This document shows positions 1-7,156 of a stretch of DNA of 11,263 nt, piece after piece. A program made the translations under genes and the position numbers. This DNA comes from CG2-30-40-21 sp043806395 (GTDB taxonomy: Bacteria > UBA9089 > CG2-30-40-21): the NCBI GenBank assembly GCA_043806395.1, contig JAZDHC010000090.1, forward strand, positions 1 through 11,263, read 5' to 3'. Each line of letters starts with the position of its first letter. Position 1 is the stretch's first letter. The notes under the pieces were generated by a model. That model made no database searches, was not told where the DNA came from, and saw only the letters and a list, made by a program, of their open reading frames with translations.

Positions 1-138
1 CACACCCCGTCCGCAGTAGCGTCCACCCCTCTCAAGAGGGGAATGTATTTCCCTAATTCCCCCTTAGAAAAGGGGGTTAGGGGGTTGTAATTATCTGTGC
101 CTCTGTAACCATGTGGCGAACAGTTTTGAACCATGCCA
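1..138. repeat. MITE-like repeat, copy A (right end; left end not resolved)
   Basis: The stretch ends at 125-138 with TTTGAACCATGCCA, the same terminal sequence as the right end of the copy at 7157-7287. The interior at 53-92 (CCCCCTTAGAAAAGGGGG followed by TTAGGGGGTTGTAATT) is nearly identical to the interior of that copy. A second hairpin, CCCCTCT-CA-AGAGGGG, lies at 26-41. The matching left terminus (TGGCATGGTTCAAA) is not visible, so the copy is either cut by the window edge or already rearranged. The right end abuts a DUF3800 gene fragment and even supplies the ATG that the fragment appears to start from. Confidence 0.65.
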
Positions 139-502
139 GAAAATGTTATGCTGTTCGATAATGTTATGAAGCTTTATCGAGAAACAAATAATATGAAAGC
201 AGAATTGAAATGGACAAAGGTATCCAACCAGAAGTTACCGGAATATAAATTGCTAATAGATTTGTTTTTCGCTTACAGAAAAGGGAATACACTTCAAATC
301 CATCATTATAGATACTCATCAAATTGACCATAAGAAATATAGCAAGGGTGATAAAGAGCTTGGTTTTTATAAATTCATGTATCAGTTTCTACTACATTCT
401 TTTGGTCCTTATGCAAAAAATGATGATAAATATATTATTTACCTTGATGAGAGAAATAGTTCTTATCCTCTGGGAACCTTTTATGGTCGGGTGCTTAACT
501 GA
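139..502 (+). pseudogene. DUF3800-family protein fragment, frameshifted and truncated at both ends
   Basis: Two adjacent frames together give a DUF3800-like core. Frame 1 (to about 285) reads a stretch containing ELKWTKVS, then KLPEYKLLIDLFF. The next frame (from about 281 to the stop at 500-502) reads HFKSIIIDTHQIDHKKY, then GDKELGFYKFMYQFLLHSFGP and IIYLDERN. These match what I remember of the conserved core of DUF3800 proteins, which have an RNase H-like fold and unknown function. The shift falls in or near the run AGAAAAGGGAA (278-287). The expected N-terminal YxDESG region is missing because the gene begins directly at the MITE terminus. The C-terminal part is replaced after 502 by an unrelated fragment. 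The ATG at 133 belongs to the repeat, so it is not a genuine start. I infer a dead gene. A sequencing error could explain the shift but not the missing ends. Confidence 0.7.
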
Positions 503-514
503 AACCGTAGAAGA

Positions 515-818
515 AAATTGTCACCGATATAAGGGATTTAATCTCCTATCAAAGGAGGATTCCTCTTTATTTTGTCTCCTATGTAGAGGTGAAAATTTTA
601 TCAGCGGCTTCACTAATAAAATGCTACGATCCCTTCTCTCCAATAAAACCTCAAGCTGTGTTAGTCGATTACTCAAATGGCTCCTGTCACACAACCTGAT
701 AAAAAAGGTCAACAAACGATACAAATATTATCTCACAGAGTTCGGACGATGTGTTATTCTAATGACATTAAAATTACGAGAAATGGTTGTTCTTCCTACC
801 CTTGCCTCTACTTGTTAA
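515..818 (+). pseudogene. C-terminal fragment of a winged-helix-like conserved protein
   Basis: In the frame ending at the TAA 816-818, the sequence from about 515 reads TVEENCHRYKGFNLLSKED, then a region with CRGENFISGFTNKMLRSLL, then SRLLKWLLSHNLIKKVNKRY and KYYLTEFGRCVI. The pattern (GEF.I.GF.N..LR.LL, then RLL..L..H.LI.KV...Y.Y.LT..GR) resembles the C-terminal winged-helix-like domain of a large family of conserved hypothetical proteins, sometimes labelled MarR-like. The N-terminal several hundred residues of that family are missing. Upstream, the same frame is only a shadow of the DUF3800 fragment. The family match is from memory and the family function is unknown to me. It is best read as a second gene remnant joined to the first. 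Confidence 0.55.
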
Positions 819-834
819 TCCCCCGTGATTGACA

Positions 835-954
835 CTAAACTTCCTTGCACAAAAAGCAAGAATTACACGGGTAAAGCACTAAAGAATCTTGGAGTGCATG
901 AAGCTCAGCTCCAATTACAGTTATGATACCAATATCATAATGGTCAGCACTCAT
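835..954 (-). pseudogene. N-terminal stub of a nucleoside phosphorylase-like protein
   Basis: An ATG at 954 follows the ribosome-binding sequence AAGGAAGG with a 5-base gap. It opens a 39-codon frame starting MSADHYDIGIITVIGAELHAL. The motif YDIGIITVI..EL.AL is typical of the first beta strand and helix of PNP_UDP_1 phosphorylase/nucleosidase domains, including those found in some conflict-system proteins. After about residue 25 the resemblance stops, and the frame ends at 835 next to the winged-helix fragment at 515-818. The usual domain is over 200 residues, so this is a remnant whose 3' part was lost at the junction. The family assignment rests on one short motif. Confidence 0.4.
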
Positions 955-1044
955 TATTACCTTCCTTTTTGTGTTGCTCTCGTTTTGTGTTTTGGTGATT
1001 TTACTTTCTCCTTCAAGTATCTCCCTATAAGACACATTCCGCAC

Positions 1045-1413
1045 CCCTTAGATTCGGGAAAACAACATTTTTATCTTGTGATAGTTCAATAAGTTAAGAC
1101 AAAATCATTCTCACGGTTAAGTGCTGGGAAACAAGACAATTTATGAATTGCTCCTGTGATATTTGGGAATTTCTGGCTAATTTTTGGCATTGCACAACAG
1201 GAGCACATTTTCATAACTGCCTATCGATAAATAAGATAAAATAGCCCAATTAACACGCAAAAGGGTGCGAGATGTGTGATATAATACCATAAAACAATAC
1301 AATTGTCAATATTTTTTCCTAATGAGGACATAGAGAAGTAAAACATAAGCACGAAATATAGAAAAGGCAAAACAGGAGAAAAAACCAACAACACGATAGA
1401 CTAAAAAATTATA
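1045..1413. other. Intergenic stretch without a recognisable gene
   Basis: I found no coding frame with a ribosome-binding site or a recognisable motif here. The sequence is AT-rich. It contains an inverted repeat, GCTCCTGT (1150-1157) and ACAGGAGC (1197-1204), with a 39-base spacer. Short minus-strand frames around 1020-1095 do not resemble anything I know. It lies between the remnant genes and the hydrogenase promoter. Confidence 0.5.
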
Positions 1414-1442
1414 TTGCCATTCAGGTTCAATTATGGTATAAT
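1414..1442 (+). promoter_or_regulatory. Sigma70-type promoter of the hydrogenase operon
   Basis: The hexamers TTGCCA (1414-1419) and TATAAT (1437-1442) are separated by exactly 17 bases. Transcription would start near 1449, leaving a leader of about 90 bases before the beta-subunit gene. This is the best promoter match in the window. Confidence 0.65.
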
Positions 1443-1472
1443 AAATAATAATAGTGCAGGTGTTAAAATAAG

Positions 1473-1508
1473 AGGGAACCCATTGTTTTGTGTAGGGAAC
1501 ATGTTCCC
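1473..1508. promoter_or_regulatory. Candidate operator or leader structure (palindrome plus direct repeat)
   Basis: A perfect 14-base palindrome, GGGAACATGTTCCC, lies at 1495-1508. The half-site AGGGAAC occurs twice in direct orientation, at 1473-1479 and 1494-1500, exactly 21 bases (two helical turns) apart. The surrounding TGTAGG (1491-1496) and CCTACA (1515-1520) could extend a hairpin in the transcript. The position just downstream of the predicted start site would suit a repressor site or an RNA structure. No regulator is encoded in the window. Confidence 0.4.
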
Positions 1509-1539
1509 CCCTATCCTACAATCTATATGGTGCTAAAAC

Positions 1540-2565
1540 ATGAAATTTCTAAAATTACCCACAAACAATCTTCCTGAATTCATACTAAACTTGAGAAAAA
1601 TAGGCGAGGTTCATATACCCATAAAAAAAGGGGAGAAATCCTTTGTCTTCAGAAAGATGAATGAACAGCAGGATATTTCATCAATGCAAATTAACTATTC
1701 AAGGACAATCCTTCCATTAAAGAAATACTTTTATCATCCCACGGAAACTATGTTTGAATTTTCCAAAACCGGGTTTGTTCAGCCCGAAAAACCACCCGAG
1801 GTTCATGACATTATTTTTGGGGTACATGCCTGCGATATTCATGGTATTCTTACCCTGGATCTTGTCTTTTCTGGAAAATATCGCGATGAGTATTATTTCA
1901 ATAGAAGGGAAAATGTTTCCCTGATTGGAATGAGTTGTATGCCTGATGGATTCTGTTTCTGTAACTCTATGGCTACAGATTATGTGGATACCGGATTTGA
2001 CCTGTTTTTTTCCGAAGTACCGGGGGCATATTTAGTCAGGGTTGGTACAAGCAAGGGCGACGATATGCTCAACCTCTCCCGTTCATTATTTGAAGAGATC
2101 ACCCATAAGGATATTGATGCCCATAAAGATTATTCTCTTGCAAGAAAGAAGGCATTCAAGAAGTCTCTGGATATACGAAATCTGCCGGAGATTATGGACT
2201 TGGAGTATGAAAGCAATCTGTGGGATGAGTTGGGCAAGAGATGTACTAATTGTGGGACATGTTCCATGGTTTGTCCTACATGCTATTGTTACAGGATATT
2301 TGATGATATTGACATGGATTTGGAATCAGGCAGAAGAAGAAGGCAGTGGGATTGTTGTTTGTTTCGAGATCATGCCATGGTTGCCGGTGGGCATAACTTT
2401 AGACAGAGCCGTGCAGATAGGTTTAAGCATCGATGGCTGCACAAACAACAATCGTTTGCCGGCGTTTTTGGCAGGCCCAGCTGCGTTGGCTGTGGAAGAT
2501 GTATTGAGGCTTGCCCGTCTAAGATAGACATTGTTGAGGAATCAAATAAGATTCAAGGGGATTAA
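1540..2565 (+). CDS. NiFe hydrogenase (sulfhydrogenase-type, group 3b-like) beta subunit, iron-sulfur protein
   Basis: This 341-aa protein matches the beta subunit of cytoplasmic sulfhydrogenase / bidirectional NAD(P)-linked hydrogenases. The N-terminal half contains the typical FGVHACDIHGI segment (94-103) and MSCMPDGFCFC (131-141). The C-terminal half carries two ferredoxin-like cysteine groups: C235-x2-C238-x2-C241-x3-C245, with further Cys at 248 and 250, and C315-x2-C318-x2-C321-x3-C325. In this family beta relays electrons between the small subunit and the flavoprotein gamma. It is the first gene after the promoter. The ribosome-binding site is weak (GGTG about 8 bases before the ATG), but the start matches the expected N-terminus. 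The length is normal and no disruption is seen. The catalytic alpha subunit is not encoded in the window, so the assembled enzyme is uncertain. Confidence 0.88.
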   Translation: MKFLKLPTNNLPEFILNLRKIGEVHIPIKKGEKSFVFRKMNEQQDISSMQINYSRTILPLKKYFYHPTETMFEFSKTGFVQPEKPPEVHDIIFGVHACDIHGILTLDLVFSGKYRDEYYFNRRENVSLIGMSCMPDGFCFCNSMATDYVDTGFDLFFSEVPGAYLVRVGTSKGDDMLNLSRSLFEEITHKDIDAHKDYSLARKKAFKKSLDIRNLPEIMDLEYESNLWDELGKRCTNCGTCSMVCPTCYCYRIFDDIDMDLESGRRRRQWDCCLFRDHAMVAGGHNFRQSRADRFKHRWLHKQQSFAGVFGRPSCVGCGRCIEACPSKIDIVEESNKIQGD

Positions 2566-2569
2566 CATA

Positions 2570-3397
2570 ATGACCAACCCATATTTACCACATTTGGCAA
2601 AAATAATCCGAATAATCCCTCAGATGGATGATGTCAGGCTTTTCCAGATAAGGCTTGAGGATGAAGGGATACGGAATAAATTCAAGCACATACCAGGACA
2701 ATTTGTAATGCTTTCTGTTCTGGGTACAGGGGAGGCACCTATCTCCATATCATCCTCACCTACAAGACCAGGGATTATAGAGCTTTGTATCAGAAAAGCC
2801 GGCAAGGTGACAGATGCCTTATTCAGATTAAAAGAAAATGATACCATTGGGTTAAGGGGACCATACGGGAATGGTTATTTTATGGAAAAAATTAAGGGGA
2901 ATAATCTCTTGATTGTAGCTGGTGGTATTGGTATGGCTCCATTACGATCATTGCTCTGGTATAGCCTTGACAATCGAGACGATTTTAAGGATATAATCCT
3001 GATGTATGGCACAAAAACACCGGATGAAATGCTCTTTAAGGATGAGCTTTTTTCTCTTTTAGATAGAGAGGATATTTCCTGCCTTTTGACTGTAGACAAA
3101 GGTACGGATACATGGAAGGCAAATACCGGGGTTGTAACAAAATTATTTGATCTGGTCAACCTTTCGCCTACCACAACATACGCAGCCATTTGCGGGCCAC
3201 CAATCATGTATCAATTTGTGTTGCAAAAGCTCATTGAATGCGGTTTTTCTAAGGATAGGATCATGATGTCCTTGGAAAGAAGGATGCAATGTGGCATTGG
3301 TAAGTGCCTTCATTGCAGTGTTGGACATAAATATACCTGTACTGATGGGCCTATATTTACCTACTGGGATGTGATGAATATGCAGGAGGTAGTCTAA
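2570..3397 (+). CDS. Hydrogenase gamma subunit, FAD/NAD(P)-binding oxidoreductase
   Basis: A 275-aa flavoprotein of the ferredoxin-NADP reductase type, the diaphorase arm of group 3b hydrogenases. It should pass electrons between NAD(P)H, FAD and a [2Fe-2S] centre. Visible elements in order: GQFVMLSV (43-50), FAD-binding APISISS (56-62), GKVTDAL (78-84), GPYGNGY (97-103), the pyridine-nucleotide motif VAGGIGMAPLRS (116-127), CGPPIM (208-213), and the C-terminal iron-sulfur motif C241-x4-C246-x2-C249-x7-C257. I chose ATG 2570 over the in-frame ATG 2531 because AAGGGG lies 9 bases upstream and because the earlier start would overlap the beta gene. The gap after beta is 4 bases, and the TAA directly abuts the delta ATG, so the genes are translationally linked. 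Confidence 0.9.
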   Translation: MTNPYLPHLAKIIRIIPQMDDVRLFQIRLEDEGIRNKFKHIPGQFVMLSVLGTGEAPISISSSPTRPGIIELCIRKAGKVTDALFRLKENDTIGLRGPYGNGYFMEKIKGNNLLIVAGGIGMAPLRSLLWYSLDNRDDFKDIILMYGTKTPDEMLFKDELFSLLDREDISCLLTVDKGTDTWKANTGVVTKLFDLVNLSPTTTYAAICGPPIMYQFVLQKLIECGFSKDRIMMSLERRMQCGIGKCLHCSVGHKYTCTDGPIFTYWDVMNMQEVV

Positions 3398-4171
3398 ATG
3401 CCAAAGCCAAAGATTGGAATATATGGATTATCAAGCTGTGCCGGGGATCAACTCACTATCTTGAATTGTGAGGATGAGATACTTGAGATTGCCTCAAAGG
3501 TTGATATTAGGTCATTTATCATGGCTCAAACAGGGAATGAGGAAACAGAGCTTGACATTGCCCTTGTTGAAGGAACGGTCTCTACGCAGAGAGACCTTGA
3601 GAGATTAAAAGAAATAAGGGGTAGAGCAACCATCTTAGTGGCTATGGGTACCTGTGCCTGTTGGGGTGGAATAAATGCTATGAGAAATGATATTCCACGA
3701 GCAGAACTTCTTAAGGGTGTATATGGAGAAAACGGGGACAAATATTTTGATTCGCTTCCTGTGCCAGAAGTGCTACTTCCTCAGCCACTGAAAAACTTTG
3801 TTAAGGTTGATTTATCCATTACTGGCTGTCCCATAGAAAAGAAATGGTTTTTAAGGATATTTAAGGCATTCCTTCACGGTGATATAATAGAGGTTCCAAA
3901 CTTCCCCCTGTGCAGCGAGTGTAAGATGGTAGAAAATGAGTGTTTATTGGTGAATAGGGGTATATTTTGCCTTGGACCGATTACCATTACCGGTTGTAAG
4001 GCAAGGTGTCCGTCGCATAATACCCCCTGCATTGGCTGTCATGGACCTGTTGATGAGGCAAACTATGCTGCGGAGGTTAATATCCTGTTAAATATGGGGT
4101 ATACCCTTGAAGAGATAAAACGAAGGATGGGATTTTTTGTATTTGAGCCAGATTTGGGACAAATACAATGA
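3398..4171 (+). CDS. NiFe hydrogenase small (delta) subunit, group 3b-like, with variant proximal-cluster motif
   Basis: This 257-aa protein has the fold pattern of the NADH:quinone oxidoreductase 20-kDa / hydrogenase small-subunit family: GIYGLSSCAGDQL (7-19), IALVEGTVST (54-63), VAMGTCACWGG (81-91), ITGCPIEK (141-148), then a ferredoxin-like tail with C172-x2-C175, C182, C191, C200-x3-C204 and C211-x2-C214. The proximal [4Fe-4S] cluster is normally held by CxxC plus two more cysteines. Here the first pair is C14-A-G-D17, with C86 and C144 intact, so one ligand is Asp. Ribosome-binding site AGGAGGT lies 7 bases upstream, and the start codon touches the gamma stop. In this family the large subunit usually follows directly, but the next gene here is an unrelated membrane protein. 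The role is clear by homology. The catalytic partner is unknown. Confidence 0.88.
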   Translation: MPKPKIGIYGLSSCAGDQLTILNCEDEILEIASKVDIRSFIMAQTGNEETELDIALVEGTVSTQRDLERLKEIRGRATILVAMGTCACWGGINAMRNDIPRAELLKGVYGENGDKYFDSLPVPEVLLPQPLKNFVKVDLSITGCPIEKKWFLRIFKAFLHGDIIEVPNFPLCSECKMVENECLLVNRGIFCLGPITITGCKARCPSHNTPCIGCHGPVDEANYAAEVNILLNMGYTLEEIKRRMGFFVFEPDLGQIQ

Positions 4172-4225
4172 ATTGTCCTATCTAACTGACCCCTTGTTCA
4201 AAATGGCATGGAGGAATAGAAGAAT

Positions 4226-5437
4226 ATGGTTTGTCCTGATTGCAACTATGAAAAGAATGGAGAAGATGCCTTATGCTGTGGTCTCTGTGGCAAGGTATTC
4301 AGAAAGGAAAAAGTAGAAGAAAAAACATTCCACCACCTACCCCTGCCAGAGGTGCTATCTCCTTCAGCGGGGGACATAACCACGCCGAGAAAGCTTCTCA
4401 AATTAGACAAAGAGGCTGATATTAGAATCATCAATAAGCTTTATCAGGATGGATTATTAAGCGATGATGCATTCATCGCTGCAAGCAGGATATTACGACC
4501 AATTTCTAATTGGTTTTTATGGGCAAGACAAATGCTTTTTATCTTTGGAAGCACATTGGTACTGGCTGGAATCATTTTTTTCTTTGCTTACAATTGGTCA
4601 AAAATGGGGCGTTTTTTTAAATTTGGGTTGATTGAATCGGGAATTATAGTTTGTATCATTGTCTCTTCCGTGCAAGGAAGAACACAACTCGTAGGTAAAG
4701 TCCTGCTGCTGTGTGCTTCGATCATGGTTGGTGTCCTGTTAGCTGTTTATGGACAGATATATCAGACAGGGGCTGATGCCTTTGAATTGTTCATTGGCTG
4801 GGCGATTTTGATATTTGGTTGGGTCGTTATTTCAAAATTTGACGCCCTCTGGCTATTATGGCTTATCCTTTTGAACACCGGAGTGATTCTGTACTGGGCT
4901 CAGGTAGGGCATCCTGCTCACTCTATTTCCTATGAATATCTCTGTCTTGCTGTGGCAGCCATCAATGGTTTAGCTTTAGCTCTATGCGAAGCTGCTATGC
5001 TGCATAACATTGAATGGCTCAGAGGAAAATGGCTTCGTAATATCTTGTTGGCTATTTTCCTTGTTGTTCTGTTGATTCCTACTATTCATCTGATCGTTCA
5101 TTCTGAAAGTGCAAAAGGGGTGACTGTTTTTACCGCTTGCACATGGATTTTTACCATTGTAGGCGGATATGCCTGTTATCGATATAAACTTCGTGACATG
5201 GTATCCCTATCACTCATTATAGGGGATGTCTGTATTATCATATTGACAATGGTCGGAAAAGTTTTGTTTGATTCCCAAAATTATGGAAGGAATAGTATTT
5301 CGTATTTACTTTTTTCACTGATTATATTGGGGTTGGTAAGTGGTGCTGCTTTCTGGCTGAGAACGATTGCTGCAATAATGTTTGTGAAGGAAACAAAGGG
5401 AACAAATGGGATAGGAATGGAGGAATTTTTGCAATGA
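4226..5437 (+). CDS. Zinc-ribbon DUF2157 multi-pass membrane protein
   Basis: 403 aa. The N-terminus carries a short zinc-ribbon-like group, C3-x2-C6 and C17/C18-x2-C21, followed by a cytoplasmic linker. From about residue 100 there are roughly ten hydrophobic segments, the first ones near 103-122, 132-148, 158-176, 187-203 and 207-224. The motif GQIYQTGADAFELF (176-189) between segments 3 and 4 is the hallmark I associate with DUF2157. The family function is not known. Members commonly sit with DUF4401 and GDYXXLXY proteins, as here. GGAGG lies 11 bases before the ATG, and the stop overlaps the next start as ATGA. The gene lies 54 bases downstream of the hydrogenase delta gene with no clear terminator, so cotranscription is possible but unproven. 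A fused zinc ribbon suggests a cytosolic sensing or assembly contact, which is inference. Confidence 0.85.
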   Translation: MVCPDCNYEKNGEDALCCGLCGKVFRKEKVEEKTFHHLPLPEVLSPSAGDITTPRKLLKLDKEADIRIINKLYQDGLLSDDAFIAASRILRPISNWFLWARQMLFIFGSTLVLAGIIFFFAYNWSKMGRFFKFGLIESGIIVCIIVSSVQGRTQLVGKVLLLCASIMVGVLLAVYGQIYQTGADAFELFIGWAILIFGWVVISKFDALWLLWLILLNTGVILYWAQVGHPAHSISYEYLCLAVAAINGLALALCEAAMLHNIEWLRGKWLRNILLAIFLVVLLIPTIHLIVHSESAKGVTVFTACTWIFTIVGGYACYRYKLRDMVSLSLIIGDVCIIILTMVGKVLFDSQNYGRNSISYLLFSLIILGLVSGAAFWLRTIAAIMFVKETKGTNGIGMEEFLQ

Positions 5438-6498
5438 ACAACAATACTCCCACAATTAGAGAAATACTTGGACACTTAGATGTCCAAAGATTAGTAAGCC
5501 AAAAAGAGCTAATGAGAATTGATGAAAGCTTGGACAAATCTGACCAGACATCAAAAGATCCGATTTACATGCACATTCTTCTTGGTTTCGGTGCATGGTT
5601 TGCTGCTTTGTTCCTCATCTCATTTTGTGGGATGTCTCATATATTTGAAGATAAATTTTTGACAACCTTTTTTGGTATCATCTTTCTTGTTGCTGCAATT
5701 TTTATTACCAGAGTAAATAAGGCTACATTCTTTAGTCAACTCTCTCTTGCCCTGGCATTTTCGGGAAATATCATGGTATTAATCGGAATAGCAAATGGAT
5801 TTGGCACTCATGAACTCTCTGTTATAATTATCACCCAGGCTATCATCTGCGTAATAGTTTACCCTTTCTATGATAATGCTATTTATCGCTTTTTAGCACC
5901 AACAGCATTGGCGGTACTTATCACAACATGGATTATTACGGAAAAGGTATTTTTTCTTATTCACGCCCTTGTTACCGCAGAGGCATTTCTCGTCGGCACA
6001 TTGTTGTTTTACAGAAAACGCCCTCACTTACTTACACCCCTGATCTATTCATCTGCAATCATGCTACCAATAACGCTTCTTCTTATGAACATCTCACAGG
6101 TATGTCCATGGAGAGAAAACTTTGATGAACCACTATGGCCGTCAAGTATATTGCTGGCAGGTAGCCTGATATATCTCTATCTTCATTTAGCTGGTGGATT
6201 GAAACGACTTAACGAGCCATGGCTGGTTCTTGCGATTCTATCCACTATCCTGTTGGGATTTTTCACAACTCCCGGCATTCTGGTTGCGATCGGTCTGCTT
6301 GTCGCAGGCTATACATTTGGAAATCGCATATTGACAGTGCTGTCATATTTATTCCTGCCATGCTTTCTCATAGTTTTCTATTATGCTCTGAACATTGATC
6401 TTGCTTATAAATCATGGGTTGTTGCAGGAAGTGGCGTAATACTTCTTGTCATATATTGGATTGTAAAAACCATTCAACCAGAGGAGGTATCATGGTGA
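5434..6498 (+). CDS. DUF4401-like multi-pass membrane protein
   Basis: A 354-aa protein that is almost entirely hydrophobic after a soluble N-terminus of about 45 residues (TIREILGHLDVQRLVSQKEL near the start). About ten or more membrane segments can be read. I call it DUF4401 from its place between DUF2157 and GDYXXLXY proteins, plus its length and topology. No catalytic motif is evident. Its ATG overlaps the upstream TGA (ATGA at 5434-5437), GGAGG lies about 10 bases upstream, and its own stop overlaps the next start by 7 bases, so the three proteins are probably made in fixed ratio and act as a complex. The biochemical role is unknown. Confidence 0.75.
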   Translation: MNNNTPTIREILGHLDVQRLVSQKELMRIDESLDKSDQTSKDPIYMHILLGFGAWFAALFLISFCGMSHIFEDKFLTTFFGIIFLVAAIFITRVNKATFFSQLSLALAFSGNIMVLIGIANGFGTHELSVIIITQAIICVIVYPFYDNAIYRFLAPTALAVLITTWIITEKVFFLIHALVTAEAFLVGTLLFYRKRPHLLTPLIYSSAIMLPITLLLMNISQVCPWRENFDEPLWPSSILLAGSLIYLYLHLAGGLKRLNEPWLVLAILSTILLGFFTTPGILVAIGLLVAGYTFGNRILTVLSYLFLPCFLIVFYYALNIDLAYKSWVVAGSGVILLVIYWIVKTIQPEEVSW

Positions 6499-6980
6499 AG
6501 AAGATTCTTTTCTGGGGTATATTGGTATTCGTTATTGTGTATATCAATCTCCTTATTTTGAAGAAGGAAGAAACCATTGCAAATGGCCGTACAATGCTAC
6601 TTCGCCTTGCCCCTGTTGACCCCCGTTCACTTATACAGGGTGATTACATGAGTTTAAGGTATGCTATTGCCGGAGAAATCCCACAAGATCAGCTGAAGAA
6701 CAAGGGATTTATTGTCGTCTCACTTGATAAAAATGATGTGGCTAAGTTCGTGAGAATCCACAAAGATGAGAGTTTGCAAGCAGACGAACGGCTTCTCTTC
6801 TATCGCAATCGGGGACAGGATAAACTTTGGTTGTGTGCAGATTCGTTCATGTTTCAGGAGGGGGATGCTGAATTATATTCAAAAGCACAATACGGCGAAT
6901 TAAAAGTTAATGCATCAGGTATAAGCGTACTTGTAGGTCTTCGCGGAGAAGACCTTATTTCTCTGGGGAAAAATAACTGA
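6492..6980 (+). CDS. GDYXXLXY domain membrane-anchored protein
   Basis: 162 aa. An N-terminal membrane anchor (about residues 4-24) is followed by an extracytoplasmic domain containing GDYMSLRY at 50-57, which is an exact match to the family-defining GDYXXLXY motif. Ahead of it lies LRLAPVDPRSLIQ, also typical of the family. I chose ATG 6492 because GAGGAGGT (6481-6488) sits just upstream. The spacing is short (about 4 bases), so the in-frame GTG at 6495 may be the real start. The earlier in-frame ATG at 6414 lies deep inside the DUF4401 gene and has no support. The family function is unknown. It is probably the periplasmic partner of the two membrane proteins encoded before it. It is the last gene of this strand cluster. 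Confidence 0.87.
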   Translation: MVKKILFWGILVFVIVYINLLILKKEETIANGRTMLLRLAPVDPRSLIQGDYMSLRYAIAGEIPQDQLKNKGFIVVSLDKNDVAKFVRIHKDESLQADERLLFYRNRGQDKLWLCADSFMFQEGDAELYSKAQYGELKVNASGISVLVGLRGEDLISLGKNN

Positions 6981-7008
6981 ACGAGAGTGTTTTGTGAATC
7001 AGGAATTA

Positions 7009-7080
7009 GGCATGGTTCAAATCAGGGCAACAAATTGGGCAAGCGAACGGGAGACAGTATTCCCCTGATTCCCCCTTAGA
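7009..7080. repeat. MITE-like repeat, copy B (left half only)
   Basis: The sequence opens with GGCATGGTTCAAA followed by CAGGGCAACAAATTGGG, matching the left end of copy C with few changes, and continues to a CCCCTGATTCCCCCTTAGAAA segment like the middle of copy A. The right half (GGGGGTTAGGGGG and the TTTGAACC end) is missing and is replaced by unrelated sequence at 7081-7156. The replacement includes CCCACAA (7094-7100) pairing with TTGTGGG. This is a decayed copy arranged in the same direction as copy C. Confidence 0.6.
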
Positions 7081-7156
7081 AACCTATCCTTACCCACAAG
7101 TCCAAATAAGGCTAATTGTGGGACGGTTCATTTTCAGGCAATTTCCTATGATTTCT

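Noticed and set aside
133..138. ATG at 133 as the start of a 64-aa gene
   Set aside because: The ATG lies in the MITE end (CCATGCCA) with no ribosome-binding site, and the frame is a piece of a broken gene.
324..520. N-terminal part of the open frame 324-818 as a membrane protein
   Set aside because: It overlaps the DUF3800 core in another frame. Its hydrophobic look is a by-product of that frame, and only the part after about 515 resembles a protein family.
955..1044. Extension of the phosphorylase-like stub to the ATG at 1044
   Set aside because: The added residues look random, and the ATG at 954 has the better ribosome-binding site.
889..1092. Plus-strand 67-aa frame
   Set aside because: It opposes the phosphorylase-like stub, has no ribosome-binding site and has no recognisable motif.
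2042..2527. 161-aa frame inside the beta-subunit gene
   Set aside because: It is in another frame of a clearly conserved gene and has no family motifs.
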